A stretch of 64,000 nt of DNA from Promicromonospora soli (lineage in GTDB: Bacteria; Actinomycetota; Actinomycetes; Actinomycetales; Cellulomonadaceae). The translations under genes and the position numbers were made by a program. A model generated the notes under the pieces. That model worked only from the letters and a program-made list of their open reading frames with translations. It did not search any database and was not told where the DNA came from. The stretch covers positions 532,807-596,806 of the forward strand of contig NZ_BNAS01000002.1 of the NCBI RefSeq assembly GCF_014653785.1. Reading direction: 5' to 3'. Shown here piece after piece: positions 1 to 8,655 of the stretch. How positions within the stretch are numbered: position 1 is the stretch's first letter; each line of letters opens with the position of its first letter.

Positions 1-352
1 GATCCGCCGCAAGGCGGAACCGGCCTCCGCCGAGCGATGGGTCGGCGGGGCGCCCGGATCGGCGGGTCATAGGAAACATCGTCGGGTGTCTTTGTCGCGC
101 CAAAAGGGCGGGCGAAAAATCCCGCCAATACATCTGATGAGCTGGTATTACAGACCCCGGTTGCCGCCAAGTACCGGCCACGTATTATCCGGAACGCCAC
201 TTGGAGCTGGAGCGGCGCTGAATAGGTCGACTACCCGTCCACGGAGGAATGAGAAACGCGCCCCGGAGGATGATTCGCGGTTCGGTTCATACGGATCGGA
301 GCGTCACGTGAGAGAAGCAGAGTAATGCCAGAGCCCGCAGGGGGAGCTAAGC
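1..352. other. Leading non-coding region
   Basis: I see no convincing gene here. A short hairpin of the form CCGCCGCAAGGCGG lies at the very start and could be the tail of a terminator for a gene outside the window. The last part presumably holds the promoter of the following secreted protein, with a purine-rich GGGGGAG ribosome binding site just before its GTG start. Confidence 0.5.
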
Positions 353-898
353 GTGCGTAAGCGTTTGATCGTCACAGGAACGGCCGCAGCACTGGTGCTG
401 ACGGCCGGCATCGTGGGTGCCGTAGCAGTACAGCCGCCGGAGCAGGAGCGGCAGACAGCAACCGGGGCGTCCGAGCCCGACGCGCTGCAGGGACTACCGC
501 CGATGATGCTGAAGCACGAGCCCGTGTCCAGCCCGGCGGAGAACGGCACGGTCGACGTGCACGGGAAGAAGAAGCCCGAGCCGCCGAAGAACCCGTTCAC
601 GTATGCGCCGGCGCCTAAGCCGGAGTCCACGAGTCCCACGTACGCAGTCCGGCCGACCAGCCGATTCACCATCACGCCTCAGCCGGGTACCGGCTTCGGG
701 AGTGGCGTCCGCCCTGTCAGGCCGTCGTACCCCATCGACCCGCCCGGCCTGCGGCCGACGAACCCGCCGACACCGAGGCCGACGCCTCGGCCGTCGCCCA
801 CTCCGTCGCCCACGCTCACTCCGTCGCCGAGCCCGAGCCCGTCGTCGAGCCCTTCACCGGAACCGTCGGCGAGCCCTTCAGAAGAATCGGCCGAATAG
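353..898 (+). CDS. Secreted or membrane-anchored proline-rich protein
   Basis: This encodes 181 residues from a GTG start preceded by GGGGGAG. Residues 1-28 are a basic start followed by a hydrophobic stretch, so the protein is probably exported, or anchored by an uncleaved signal. The rest is low complexity, with charged Lys/Glu/Pro stretches in the middle and a C-terminal third of Pro-Thr and Pro-Ser repeats typical of extended cell-wall-spanning segments in actinobacteria. I see no catalytic domain and do not recognise a family. It stands alone, with 193 bases before the convergent hipA gene. A structural or wall-associated role is only inference. Confidence 0.7.
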   Translation: MRKRLIVTGTAAALVLTAGIVGAVAVQPPEQERQTATGASEPDALQGLPPMMLKHEPVSSPAENGTVDVHGKKKPEPPKNPFTYAPAPKPESTSPTYAVRPTSRFTITPQPGTGFGSGVRPVRPSYPIDPPGLRPTNPPTPRPTPRPSPTPSPTLTPSPSPSPSSSPSPEPSASPSEESAE

Positions 899-1091
899 TC
901 CGATTTCCCGGATAGGCATTACGGGGCAGCGTCAAAGGCAAAGAAGCGAAGCTCTGCGTGCGCCTCGCTACTTTGCGCATTCTCGGATGGAGCCCGAGAA
1001 TTCACCCTGGGCGGCATCTCAAAGTCGCCACCCGCGCATTAGTCTGAACCGCATGACTCAAGGCGGCCAGCGGTCCGGCGCCTGGTCTTAG

Positions 1092-2381
1092 TTAGATCGG
1101 CTTGAGTCGTGCGATCAGGCCCGCAATGCCGTCCTTGAACTGGCGCCCCACAGAGGGCCCGATCGCGGGGCCCGCGCCATCGGTCGCGTCGGCGAACGCG
1201 GCCGGGATCGCCTCCCACATGTCCTTCGCGCGCTGGACGAGCCAGTCGGGGTCGACAGCAAGGTCGGCGGCCGCTTTCTCCAGCTCGCGCCAGCCGATAC
1301 GCCTGATCCCGTACTCGCCGCCGAGCTTCATGGCAAGTTTGCCCTGGTAGAAGACCTCCCGGTCGTCCATGACAAGCGCAGCGGACATCAAGTCGTAGAG
1401 CGGCGCAAGGGTGGCGCTGCCCCCCGCGTGGATGAGTGCGTAGTTCTTCGCGTGCGCATCTGTGCCAGCAGTCAGCCAGTTGAAGACCGTCGCCTCAGCG
1501 AACCTCTGGCGCACTCGCTCCAGCCGCCGAGGCGTGCTGACCCTGCCGAACAGACCGGCGATGTCACCTGCGGAAGGCCCGCCATCGGCCTGGTATTTGA
1601 GAGTCCGGGGTAGGCCGAGTGCCTGACACACGTCCTCCTGATGCACCCGTCGTGGAGGCAGGCCCGATGCCCAACCTGGACCCGACTCGTCCGTGCGATC
1701 GAAGCGCTCGACGACGACCGCCAGCTCCTCGCCGAAGGTGCAGAGTTCGATCCCCGCCGTTTGGAGCCCTAGCGCGTGCGCCGCGCGCATCGTCACGTAC
1801 TCAGCGGCATCGCTGTCGGCCAGGCGCGCAACACCCACCTTGAAGATGTGGGTGCTCGGCTCCCGACCCGTCGGCAGCCCCCAGCCCCCGTCAGCCCGAC
1901 GGGCGAGTGCAAACTTCCCCTGTTGACCGCCGAGTGACCAGCGTCCGCCGGTTTCCACGAAGTCCCATGCACTGTCGTCCTGGCGAAGGACCCGGAGATG
2001 CGCTGCTATCTCGCTGTCCGTGAGCGGGACGAGTGCACCGGCGCTGTCGAACGTGTCGCCGTCCTCGAGAAACTGGACCGCACCCGCGCAGTCCGCTCCC
2101 ATGTGCTTGAGCAGGTTGAACGCAGTTACCCGGCGCTCGCCGAACTCTCGCGCCCACCGGATCCGCACATCGTCGTTGTCCGGCAGGAGATTGTCGATCC
2201 ACGGTCGGACGACCGCGTCAGCGTGATGCGCGCCGACCAGAGGCATCGACACGGACAGCGGGGTGGCGCGAGGCGCCGACCGGTAGGCATCGTCGTACCG
2301 AAACACCAAGGTCCCGTCGTCGGCCTGATCGAGGTTGCCGATGAACGTGCCGTCGAACCAGACGGTGAGTCGGTCAGTCAT
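1092..2381 (-). CDS. hipA: HipA-family serine/threonine kinase toxin
   Basis: The 429-residue product matches HipA kinases, which phosphorylate cytosolic targets such as glutamyl-tRNA synthetase and induce growth arrest or persistence (family knowledge). The N-terminal part (LTVWFDGTFIGNL) is the HipA N1 domain. Later it carries the kinase core motifs TDAHAKN and PLYDLMS. I chose the ATG at 2381 because it overlaps the end of the HTH gene by 8 bases, a typical hipBA arrangement; an upstream in-frame extension would run through hipB. Length is normal for the family and no break is visible. It is co-transcribed with hipB from the palindrome-rich region upstream. The true target protein cannot be read from the sequence. 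Confidence 0.93.
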   Translation of the reverse strand: MTDRLTVWFDGTFIGNLDQADDGTLVFRYDDAYRSAPRATPLSVSMPLVGAHHADAVVRPWIDNLLPDNDDVRIRWAREFGERRVTAFNLLKHMGADCAGAVQFLEDGDTFDSAGALVPLTDSEIAAHLRVLRQDDSAWDFVETGGRWSLGGQQGKFALARRADGGWGLPTGREPSTHIFKVGVARLADSDAAEYVTMRAAHALGLQTAGIELCTFGEELAVVVERFDRTDESGPGWASGLPPRRVHQEDVCQALGLPRTLKYQADGGPSAGDIAGLFGRVSTPRRLERVRQRFAEATVFNWLTAGTDAHAKNYALIHAGGSATLAPLYDLMSAALVMDDREVFYQGKLAMKLGGEYGIRRIGWRELEKAAADLAVDPDWLVQRAKDMWEAIPAAFADATDGAGPAIGPSVGRQFKDGIAGLIARLKPI

Positions 2382-2628
2382 CGCGACCGCCGACCAACCG
2401 GTCCAGCTCTGCGCCGGCCTCGTCCCGCGAGACGTCCACCGCAAGGTCCACCCACTGCAGCGCGCGCAGCACGAGGTCGAGCCGCGCATTGGGCGACCCG
2501 GACTCGACCGCAACCACCCAGGCACGGGACGCCCCGACCGACTCGGCGAGCTGCGCCTGGGTCATTCCCTGGCGCTGACGGGCATCGCGCAGCAGGGCGC
2601 CCACGTCCCCAGCGTTGGTGACGCGCAT
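2374..2628 (-). CDS. hipB: HipB-type HTH antitoxin
   Basis: This 84-residue protein has an XRE/Cro-type helix-turn-helix: RQRQGMTQAQLAESVGASR followed by WVVAVESGSP. In hipBA modules HipB neutralises HipA and represses the shared operon by binding palindromic operators. The ATG at 2628 is preceded by a clear GGAGG at good spacing. A GTG ten codons further upstream would lie inside an operator palindrome and is less likely. The C-terminal tail overlaps the hipA start. Three near-identical 18-base palindromes directly upstream support autoregulation. Confidence 0.92.
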   Translation of the reverse strand: MRVTNAGDVGALLRDARQRQGMTQAQLAESVGASRAWVVAVESGSPNARLDLVLRALQWVDLAVDVSRDEAGAELDRLVGGRDD

Positions 2629-2639
2629 CGGGCCTCCAG

Positions 2640-2715
2640 TGTCGACGATCGGTGACACGCCCAGTGTATGTCACCGATCGTTGACATCCACCTCGGGTGT
2701 CAACGATCGGTGACA
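2640..2715 (-). promoter_or_regulatory. Triple operator of the hipBA operon
   Basis: Three copies of an 18-base imperfect palindrome lie at 2640-2657 (TGTCGACGATCGGTGACA), 2669-2686 (TGTCACCGATCGTTGACA) and 2698-2715 (TGTCAACGATCGGTGACA). The second and third are exact reverse complements of each other. Centres are 29 bases apart, close to three helical turns, so bound dimers would sit on the same face. They cover the region where the hipB promoter must lie and end only six bases from the stop codon of the neighbouring response regulator. Confidence 0.85.
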
Positions 2716-2720
2716 ATCGC

Positions 2721-3404
2721 TCAGACCAGGCCCACCCGGTGGGCAAGGACCACGGCCTGCACCCGGTCGCGCAGGTGCAGCTTGGACAGCAGGTTCGACA
2801 CGTGGGTCTTCACCGTGGCCTCGCCGAGGTACAGGGTCGAGGCGATCTCCGCGTTCGACAGCCCGGTGCCCACCAGCTCCAGCACCTCGCGCTCGCGCGG
2901 GGTGAGGAGGGCTAGGCCGGCGGGGGCCGGTTCCTGAGCCGGCCGCGCCCCCCTCGTCTCGGCTGGCCCAACCAGCGAGTGCCGTTCCCCCGCCACCATC
3001 TGCTCGATCACGCGCCGCGTGACCTGCGGAGCGAGCAACGCGTGGCCCGCCGCCACCGTCCGCACGGCCTCCACGAGGTGCTCCGCGTCGGAGTTCTTCA
3101 GCAGGAACCCCGACGCCCCGGCCGCGAGGCCGTCGAACACGTACTCGTCGTGGTCGAACGTGGTCAGCACCAGCACCTTGGCGAGGTCCTCGGCGACGAT
3201 CCGGCGCGTGGCCTCGATGCCGTCCATCACGGGCATCTGCACGTCCATGAGCACGATGTCGGGCCGCAGCTCCCGCGTCAGCTCGATCGCCCGGGCACCG
3301 TCGCCGGCCTCGCCGACCACCTCGAAGTCGTCCTCCACCGAGAGGATGAGGGAGAAGCCGGACCGCACCAGCGCCTGGTCGTCGACCAGCAGCACGCGGG
3401 TCAC
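2721..3404 (-). CDS. LuxR/NarL-family response regulator
   Basis: This 227-residue regulator has an N-terminal receiver domain (VLLVDDQALVRSGF, phospho-acceptor Asp in PDIVLMDVQMP, switch region VLVLTTFD) and a C-terminal LuxR helix-turn-helix (LTPREREVLELVGTGLSN, then ATVKTHVSNLLSKL). Phosphorylation by the partner kinase should promote dimerisation and DNA binding. The GTG start at 3404 overlaps the stop of the upstream kinase gene as GTGA, so the two are translationally coupled. A longer in-frame upstream reading is only an antisense-like shadow over the kinase gene. The signal and target genes are not evident; cstA nearby is a possible but unsupported target. Confidence 0.95.
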   Translation of the reverse strand: MTRVLLVDDQALVRSGFSLILSVEDDFEVVGEAGDGARAIELTRELRPDIVLMDVQMPVMDGIEATRRIVAEDLAKVLVLTTFDHDEYVFDGLAAGASGFLLKNSDAEHLVEAVRTVAAGHALLAPQVTRRVIEQMVAGERHSLVGPAETRGARPAQEPAPAGLALLTPREREVLELVGTGLSNAEIASTLYLGEATVKTHVSNLLSKLHLRDRVQAVVLAHRVGLV

Positions 3405-4948
3405 CCGGTCACCTCCGACCGGTGCTCCGACGCGACGGTTGCTGCGTCCGGCCGAGTCCGGACCGCCCGTCCGGTCGTCGACGACGCCGGCGCGGGCAGC
3501 GGCAGCCGCACCCGAACCCGGTAACCGCCGGTCGCTCGGGGCCCGATCTCGACCGTGCCACGGTGCGTCGCCACGCGTTCCCGGATCCCGAGCAGCCCCA
3601 GCCCGGAGCCGGACGTGCCGTGGCGGGGGCGCCCGTCGTCGAGCACCTCCACCTCCGCGAAACCGTGCGCGAACTGCGGGTCGGACCACACCTCGGCGTC
3701 GCGCACCACGCGCAGCGTGACCGTCGCGGACCGGGCCGTCGAATGCTTCCGCACGTTTGCCATCGCCTCCTGTGCCGTCCGGTAGAGACTCAGCCCCATG
3801 GGCGCCGGCACCTCGTCCGCGGCGCCCGGCGGCTCCTCGACCTGGTGGAACGTGGTGTCGAGGCCGTCGTGGTCGGCGGCGGTCAGGGCCGGGAGGTCCG
3901 CCAGCCCCGGCTCAGGCGCCCGGGAGGCGCCGTCCGACCCGGACGGTGAGCCGGACGCACCGCCGTCGGGCACCGAGCGCAGCGTGCCCACCAGGTTTCG
4001 CATCTGGGCGACGCCCTCGCGCGACTCGCGCTCGATGGTCGCGAGAGCCTCCGCGGCCAGGGCCGGGTCACGGTCCAGGACCCGGCGGGCGGCCGCGGCC
4101 TGGATGCCGATGACGGACACGTGGTGCGCGACGACGTCGTGCAGCTCGCGCGCGATCCGCACCCGCTCTGTCACGACTGCCTGGTCGGTGAGGGCCGCCG
4201 CCTGCGTCTCGATGGTGATCGCCTGCTCGGCGAGCTGCTCCCGGCGTCGGGCGGCGTGCCACATGAGCTGACCTGACGCGATCGCTCCGCCGAAGTACGC
4301 GATGTTGACCAGGAGCGTGTACAGAAAGAAGGCCGGGAGGGGAGGCACGTACCCGGTATCGCGCTCGGCCCCCTCGGACTGGGCGTACAACCACTCGAGG
4401 CCTGAACCCACCGTGTACTGCCAGACGATCCACGTGAACATCACGAGCAGCGCCACCCCGACCACGATCAGCATCGAGCGGCGGTCGACGGCCCAGGCGA
4501 GCGCGGTGTGCAGCGCCACGAAGTACACGACCTGCATGGGCGCCAGCGCAGTCACCATCGGGACGGTAAGGCCGATCGCGAGGAACGCGCCGTACACGGC
4601 GGCCAGCACCAGCAGCGGGTAGCGCCGTCGCCATGCGAGCGGCGCCGCGCCCACCACCGCGAGGACGTACAGGAGCCACACGGGGTGGTCGGTCTCCGCG
4701 AACTGGCCCATGCTGCGCCCCAGCTCCACCGCGACCACGCCGAGCACCACGAAGGCCAGGCCCAGCCACAGGTCGTTGCGGTAGGCGCGGCCGGGGTTCG
4801 CGGGGACGCGCTCCCAGTCGGAGTCGACGCCGAACCAGTCGAGCAGGCGGCTGGTGACGCTCTCGGCGGGGCGGGGCCCGGGGCGGGGCGTGGCGGCGGG
4901 CTTTCCGACGCCGGGCTGCCGGGCGTCGGACTCGGGTGGGGCGACCAT
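3401..4948 (-). CDS. Membrane sensor histidine kinase (HisKA_3 type)
   Basis: The 515-residue kinase starts at an ATG at 4948 (MVAPPESDAR). A soluble N-terminal stretch of about 60 residues is followed by several hydrophobic membrane segments in the next 200. Then comes a HisKA_3 dimerisation domain with the phospho-acceptor His in ARELHDVVAHHVSVIG, and a HATPase domain ending in GSGLGLLGIRERV. This architecture is standard for kinases that pair with NarL/LuxR regulators, and its stop overlaps the regulator start. A low-complexity Gly/Ser/Pro insert (around SVPDGGASGSPSGSDG) separates the two catalytic parts. I see no recognisable extracellular ligand domain, so the stimulus is unknown. Confidence 0.93.
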   Translation of the reverse strand: MVAPPESDARQPGVGKPAATPRPGPRPAESVTSRLLDWFGVDSDWERVPANPGRAYRNDLWLGLAFVVLGVVAVELGRSMGQFAETDHPVWLLYVLAVVGAAPLAWRRRYPLLVLAAVYGAFLAIGLTVPMVTALAPMQVVYFVALHTALAWAVDRRSMLIVVGVALLVMFTWIVWQYTVGSGLEWLYAQSEGAERDTGYVPPLPAFFLYTLLVNIAYFGGAIASGQLMWHAARRREQLAEQAITIETQAAALTDQAVVTERVRIARELHDVVAHHVSVIGIQAAAARRVLDRDPALAAEALATIERESREGVAQMRNLVGTLRSVPDGGASGSPSGSDGASRAPEPGLADLPALTAADHDGLDTTFHQVEEPPGAADEVPAPMGLSLYRTAQEAMANVRKHSTARSATVTLRVVRDAEVWSDPQFAHGFAEVEVLDDGRPRHGTSGSGLGLLGIRERVATHRGTVEIGPRATGGYRVRVRLPLPAPASSTTGRAVRTRPDAATVASEHRSEVTG

Positions 4949-5099
4949 GCCCCCAGAGTAGGAACTCCAGGGGCATTGCCGCTTCCGCCTTGAGGCGGAG
5001 ACGGTGGTCTGCGGAGAGCTTCCGGCCGAATGCGCTGGACGCCATCCGCAGGTTGACTCATGGTGACGATTCACCGGCCCGACGGAGGGAAGCAGTCGA

Positions 5100-5915
5100 A
5101 TGTCTTTCTGGATCTGCAGCACGTGCGGCGTGGAGCACGAGTCCCGGCCCGAGCTGTGCGCCATCTGCGTCGACGAGCGTCAGTGGGTGCCCGCCGACGG
5201 GCAGCACTGGACCACGCTGGAGGAGCTCGCGGCCGAGGGCCAGAGCATCGCCGTGGAGGAGCTGGAACCTGATCTGTTCGGCCTCACCACGGTGCCCGAC
5301 GTCGGCATCGGCCCCACCGCGAAGGTCGTCCGGACCACGTCGGGGAACCTCATGTTCGATGTCCCGGGCTACGTCGACGACGCCGCGGTCGCCGCGGTTC
5401 AGGGCCTCGGCGGGCTCGCGTACATCGTGGCGAGCCACCCCCACATGTACGGGGTGCAGGTCGAGTGGAGCCGTCGGCTCGGCGGGGTCCCGATCCTGGT
5501 CAGCGAGGCCGACGCCGAGTGGCTCGCCCGGCCCGACGCCGCAGTCGAGCTGTGGAAGGGCGACCGGGAGATCCTGCCCGGCGTGACGCTGAGCCAGCCG
5601 GGCGGGCACTTCCCTGGCTCCGCGGTGGCCCACTGGGCCTCCGGAGCGTCAGGCACGGGCGTGCTACTGAGCGGCGACACGATCTTCGCGAACCCGGACC
5701 GCACGTCGGTGTCCTTCATGCGCAGCTACCCCAACCGGATACCCCTGTCGGGACCCGTGGCGCTGCGGGTCGCGAACCACGTGGGGCGGTTCGAGTTCGA
5801 CCGGCTCTACAACAACTTCCGGGGCGTCATCCCGACCGACGCCCGGGAGATCGTGCTGCGCTCCGCGGTGCGCCACGCGGAGTGGGCAAGGGGCGACTTC
5901 GACCACCTGACGTAA
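5100..5915 (+). CDS. MBL-fold metallo-hydrolase with N-terminal zinc ribbon
   Basis: The 271-residue protein begins with a four-cysteine zinc-ribbon-like segment (CSTCG, then CAIC). It is followed by a metallo-beta-lactamase-like fold: SHPHMYG in place of the usual HxHxDH loop, then QPGGHFPGSAVAHW and LLSGDTIF, which supply typical metal-ligand His and Asp residues. The first ligand motif is non-canonical, so one metal site may be altered. Related proteins are annotated as MBL-fold hydrolases of unknown substrate. It is divergent from the kinase gene and monocistronic, ending just before a palindromic repeat. Confidence 0.8.
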   Translation: MSFWICSTCGVEHESRPELCAICVDERQWVPADGQHWTTLEELAAEGQSIAVEELEPDLFGLTTVPDVGIGPTAKVVRTTSGNLMFDVPGYVDDAAVAAVQGLGGLAYIVASHPHMYGVQVEWSRRLGGVPILVSEADAEWLARPDAAVELWKGDREILPGVTLSQPGGHFPGSAVAHWASGASGTGVLLSGDTIFANPDRTSVSFMRSYPNRIPLSGPVALRVANHVGRFEFDRLYNNFRGVIPTDAREIVLRSAVRHAEWARGDFDHLT

Positions 5916-5930
5916 CGGGGCGGGTGATCT

Positions 5931-5993
5931 GGTTGTGGGCGGGATCGTTGCGACTACCTGTCCGCTATAGCCGCAACGATCGCGCCCACAACC
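5931..5993. repeat. Dispersed palindromic element, copy 1
   Basis: A 63-base hairpin has 22-base arms (GGTTGTGGGCGGGATCGTTG... paired with ...CAACGATCGCGCCCACAACC, one mismatch). It lies between convergent genes, so it could serve as a bidirectional terminator. A second copy at 20048-20108 lies in the opposite orientation and also shares part of the loop (ACTAC..GTCCG), which points to a mobile or REP-like family rather than a simple terminator. Confidence 0.8.
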
Positions 5994-6002
5994 ATCCTTC
6001 GC

Positions 6003-6248
6003 TCAGCAGCAGCGGGCGCCCGGGTTGGCGTCCTGCTCGGCGTACCGCTCGCGCCAGTACTCCCGCACGGTCGGCACGACGGCGTCCGGGTGGACGCGAC
6101 GCAGGTGCGCCACGTACCGCTGGTAGTCGCTCTCGCCCAGCACGCCGGTGACGTACCAGGCCAGCGCACGCCAGCCCCGGCGGACGACGGCGAGCACGCC
6201 GCCGCCGTCCGCCGTCGGACCCGCAGCCTGCGCCGAGAACGCGCTCAC
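6003..6248 (-). CDS. YbdD/YjiX-family small protein paired with CstA
   Basis: This 81-residue protein has the hallmark YbdD/YjiX pattern: a central WYVTGVLGESDYQRYVAH segment, HPDA, REYWRERY and a C-terminal Cys-Cys. Members are encoded directly after CstA-type transporters and are needed for, or modulate, their transport activity. The GTG start at 6248 overlaps the cstA stop as GTGA, so both are made from one message. Residues before RRGWRAL form a poorly conserved leader. Confidence 0.88.
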   Translation of the reverse strand: MSAFSAQAAGPTADGGGVLAVVRRGWRALAWYVTGVLGESDYQRYVAHLRRVHPDAVVPTVREYWRERYAEQDANPGARCC

Positions 6249-8506
6249 GCGTGCGTCCCCGCCCGGAGCTTGTCCGGGTTCTCCTCGTAATAGGCGGTCC
6301 ACTGGGCGGCCACCTCCCGTTCGGCGTCCGTGGACACGAGGCCCGCCGGCGCGAACGTGGCCGACTGCGAGTCCGGCTCCTCCGACGTCGGCAGGCCGCC
6401 GGCCCGGATCGCCTTGACGCACACCCACAGCGCCACCAGGGCGACGGTCAGCACGAGCAGCGCGAACACTATCGACAGGGTGCCCTGCAGGAACGTGTTG
6501 CGGATGACGGCGTCCATGGCGGCGGGATCGGCGGCGGTCCCGAACGACGTCTCGCCCGCGTCCCGCGCCTCACGGAACGCGTTGTGGTTGGCCCAGAACC
6601 CGAGGGTCGGCTCGGGCGAGAAGATCTTCTGGTACGACGCCGTCATGGTCACCGCGAGGTCCCAGACCAGCGGGATCGCGGGGATCCACGCCCACTTGAG
6701 GTAGCCCTTCTTCACCACCACAACGGTGACCAGGGCGAGCGCCATGGCGGCGAGCAGCTGGTTCGCGATGCCGAACAGCGGGAAGAGCGAGTTGATGCCA
6801 CCCAGCGGGTCGGTCACGCCCATGAGCAGGATCGCTCCCCACAGGCCGCACACCACTACGGAGCAGATCCACGCGCCCACGCGCCAGGACGGGTCCCGGA
6901 ACCGGCGCAGCGGGCCGCCGAGGTTGCCGAGCGTGTCGGAGAGCATGAAGCGGGCGACGCGCGTACCGGCGTCGACCGTCGTGAGGATGAACAGCGCCTC
7001 GAACATGATCGCGAAGTGGTACCAGAACGCCGTCATCGCGGACCCGCCGAGGAACGAGCCCAGGATCTGCGCCATGCCGAACGCGAGGGTCGGCGCGCCG
7101 CCGGTGCGCGACACGATGGACTCCTCACCGACGCTGTCGGCTGCCGCCTGGATCTCCGCGCCCGTGGCGGGCTGGCCGGCAAGGCCCAGGCCGTTCACGT
7201 AGTCAGCGGCCGACGCCGGTTCGCCGCCCGTCAGGCTGGCCGGCGCATTCAGCGTGAAGTACAGGTGCTGGTCGATCGAGATCGCCGTGACCAGCGCCAT
7301 GATGGCCACGAACGACTCGGTGAGCATGCCTCCGTAGCCGATGAGCTTGAGCTGGCTCTCCTTCTCCACCAGCTTCGGCGACGTGCCCGACGAGATCAGG
7401 GCGTGGAACCCGGACAGCGCCCCGCACGCGATGGTGATGAACAGGAACGGGAACAGTGAGCCGGCGAACGCCGGACCGTTGCCCTCGATCGCGAAGCTCG
7501 ACAGGGCGGGCGCCTGGACCGCGGGCTGCGCCACGAGCACGCCCACGGCGAGCAGGATGATGGTGCCCACCTTCATGAACGTGGACAGGTAGTCGCGCGG
7601 GGCGAGCAGCAGCCACACGGGCAGCACGGACGCGAGGAACCCGTAGCCCACGATCAGCCAGGCGACGGTCACCGGCTCGAGGGTGAACATCTCGGCGCCC
7701 CAGGCGGTGCCGGCCACCCAGCCGCCCGCGACGATCGCGAGGACCAGCAGCACCACACCGATCACCGACACCTCGGACACCCGGCCCGGGCGGAGGTACC
7801 GCAGGTAGACGCCCATGAACAGGGCGATCGGAATGGTCATGCCAACCGAGAACACGCCCCACGGCGACTCCGCCAGGGCGTTGACCACCACGAGGGCCAG
7901 GACCGCAAGGATGATGATCATGATGACGAAGACGCCGATCAGGCCCGCCGCGCCGCCGATGCGGCCCATCTCGTCGCGGATCATCTGACCGAGCGAACGA
8001 CCACGGCGGCGGGTCGAGAGCCACAGCACCAGGTAGTCCTGCACCGCGCCCGCGAGCACGCCGCCGATGATGATCCAGAGCGTGCCGGGCAGGTAACCCA
8101 TCTGCGCCGCGAGCACCGGGCCGACCAGCGGGCCGGCGCCGGCGATGGCGGCGAAGTGGTGCCCGAACAGCACGCGGCGGTCCGTGGGCGCGAAGTCCCG
8201 GCCGTTCTCGTGCTCCTCGGCGGGCGTGGCCCGGTCGTCGCGCGGCCGCACCACCTTGTACTCGATCAGCCGGGCGTAGAACCGGTAGGCCACGATGTAC
8301 GTGCCGATGGCGGCGACGACGAAGTACGCGGCGTTGACGGACTCGCCGCGCAGGATCGCGATGAGGGCCCAGGCGATCGCCGCGACGACCGCGATCACGG
8401 CGAACACGAGCTTCTTGCCGGGGGTCATGGGTCTGCGGTCGATGACTGCGACGGGGGGAAGGTCCGGATTGTTCCGAACCAGCTCAACGTGCTCGGGTGA
8501 GCGCAC
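6245..8506 (-). CDS. cstA: CstA-family peptide/pyruvate transporter
   Basis: The 753-residue polytopic membrane protein matches CstA/BtsT carbon-starvation transporters, which import pyruvate or peptides with protons. Visible family signatures include RRVLFGHHFAAIAGAGPLVG, the GTLWIIIGG segment, GFHALISSGTSPK and the DAGTRVARF segment late in the protein. I chose GTG at 8506 because AAGGAGG stands six bases upstream; two upstream in-frame starts lack such a site. It overlaps ybdD. In other bacteria this family is induced under carbon limitation, often by a two-component system, but a link to the nearby kinase/regulator pair is only a possibility. Confidence 0.95.
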   Translation of the reverse strand: MRSPEHVELVRNNPDLPPVAVIDRRPMTPGKKLVFAVIAVVAAIAWALIAILRGESVNAAYFVVAAIGTYIVAYRFYARLIEYKVVRPRDDRATPAEEHENGRDFAPTDRRVLFGHHFAAIAGAGPLVGPVLAAQMGYLPGTLWIIIGGVLAGAVQDYLVLWLSTRRRGRSLGQMIRDEMGRIGGAAGLIGVFVIMIIILAVLALVVVNALAESPWGVFSVGMTIPIALFMGVYLRYLRPGRVSEVSVIGVVLLVLAIVAGGWVAGTAWGAEMFTLEPVTVAWLIVGYGFLASVLPVWLLLAPRDYLSTFMKVGTIILLAVGVLVAQPAVQAPALSSFAIEGNGPAFAGSLFPFLFITIACGALSGFHALISSGTSPKLVEKESQLKLIGYGGMLTESFVAIMALVTAISIDQHLYFTLNAPASLTGGEPASAADYVNGLGLAGQPATGAEIQAAADSVGEESIVSRTGGAPTLAFGMAQILGSFLGGSAMTAFWYHFAIMFEALFILTTVDAGTRVARFMLSDTLGNLGGPLRRFRDPSWRVGAWICSVVVCGLWGAILLMGVTDPLGGINSLFPLFGIANQLLAAMALALVTVVVVKKGYLKWAWIPAIPLVWDLAVTMTASYQKIFSPEPTLGFWANHNAFREARDAGETSFGTAADPAAMDAVIRNTFLQGTLSIVFALLVLTVALVALWVCVKAIRAGGLPTSEEPDSQSATFAPAGLVSTDAEREVAAQWTAYYEENPDKLRAGTHA

Positions 8507-8655
8507 GGCGGCCTCCTTGCCGGGTTGCCGGCCCATCGAGGGGGCCGGATCCTTGAGTGATTCCTTGCCGGGGACCGACTCTAGTTGCCCCGGAACACAA
8601 AGAACCAGGGTCCAGACGTGCCGAAACACCTGGTCGGTATGGGAGCCTCGTCCCC

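Noticed and set aside
86-325. Short plus-strand frame near the start
   Set aside because: No family, no ribosome site, atypical composition.
6251-7459. Plus-strand frame over cstA
   Set aside because: Antisense to a well-recognised transporter; His/Arg/Glu-rich shadow sequence.
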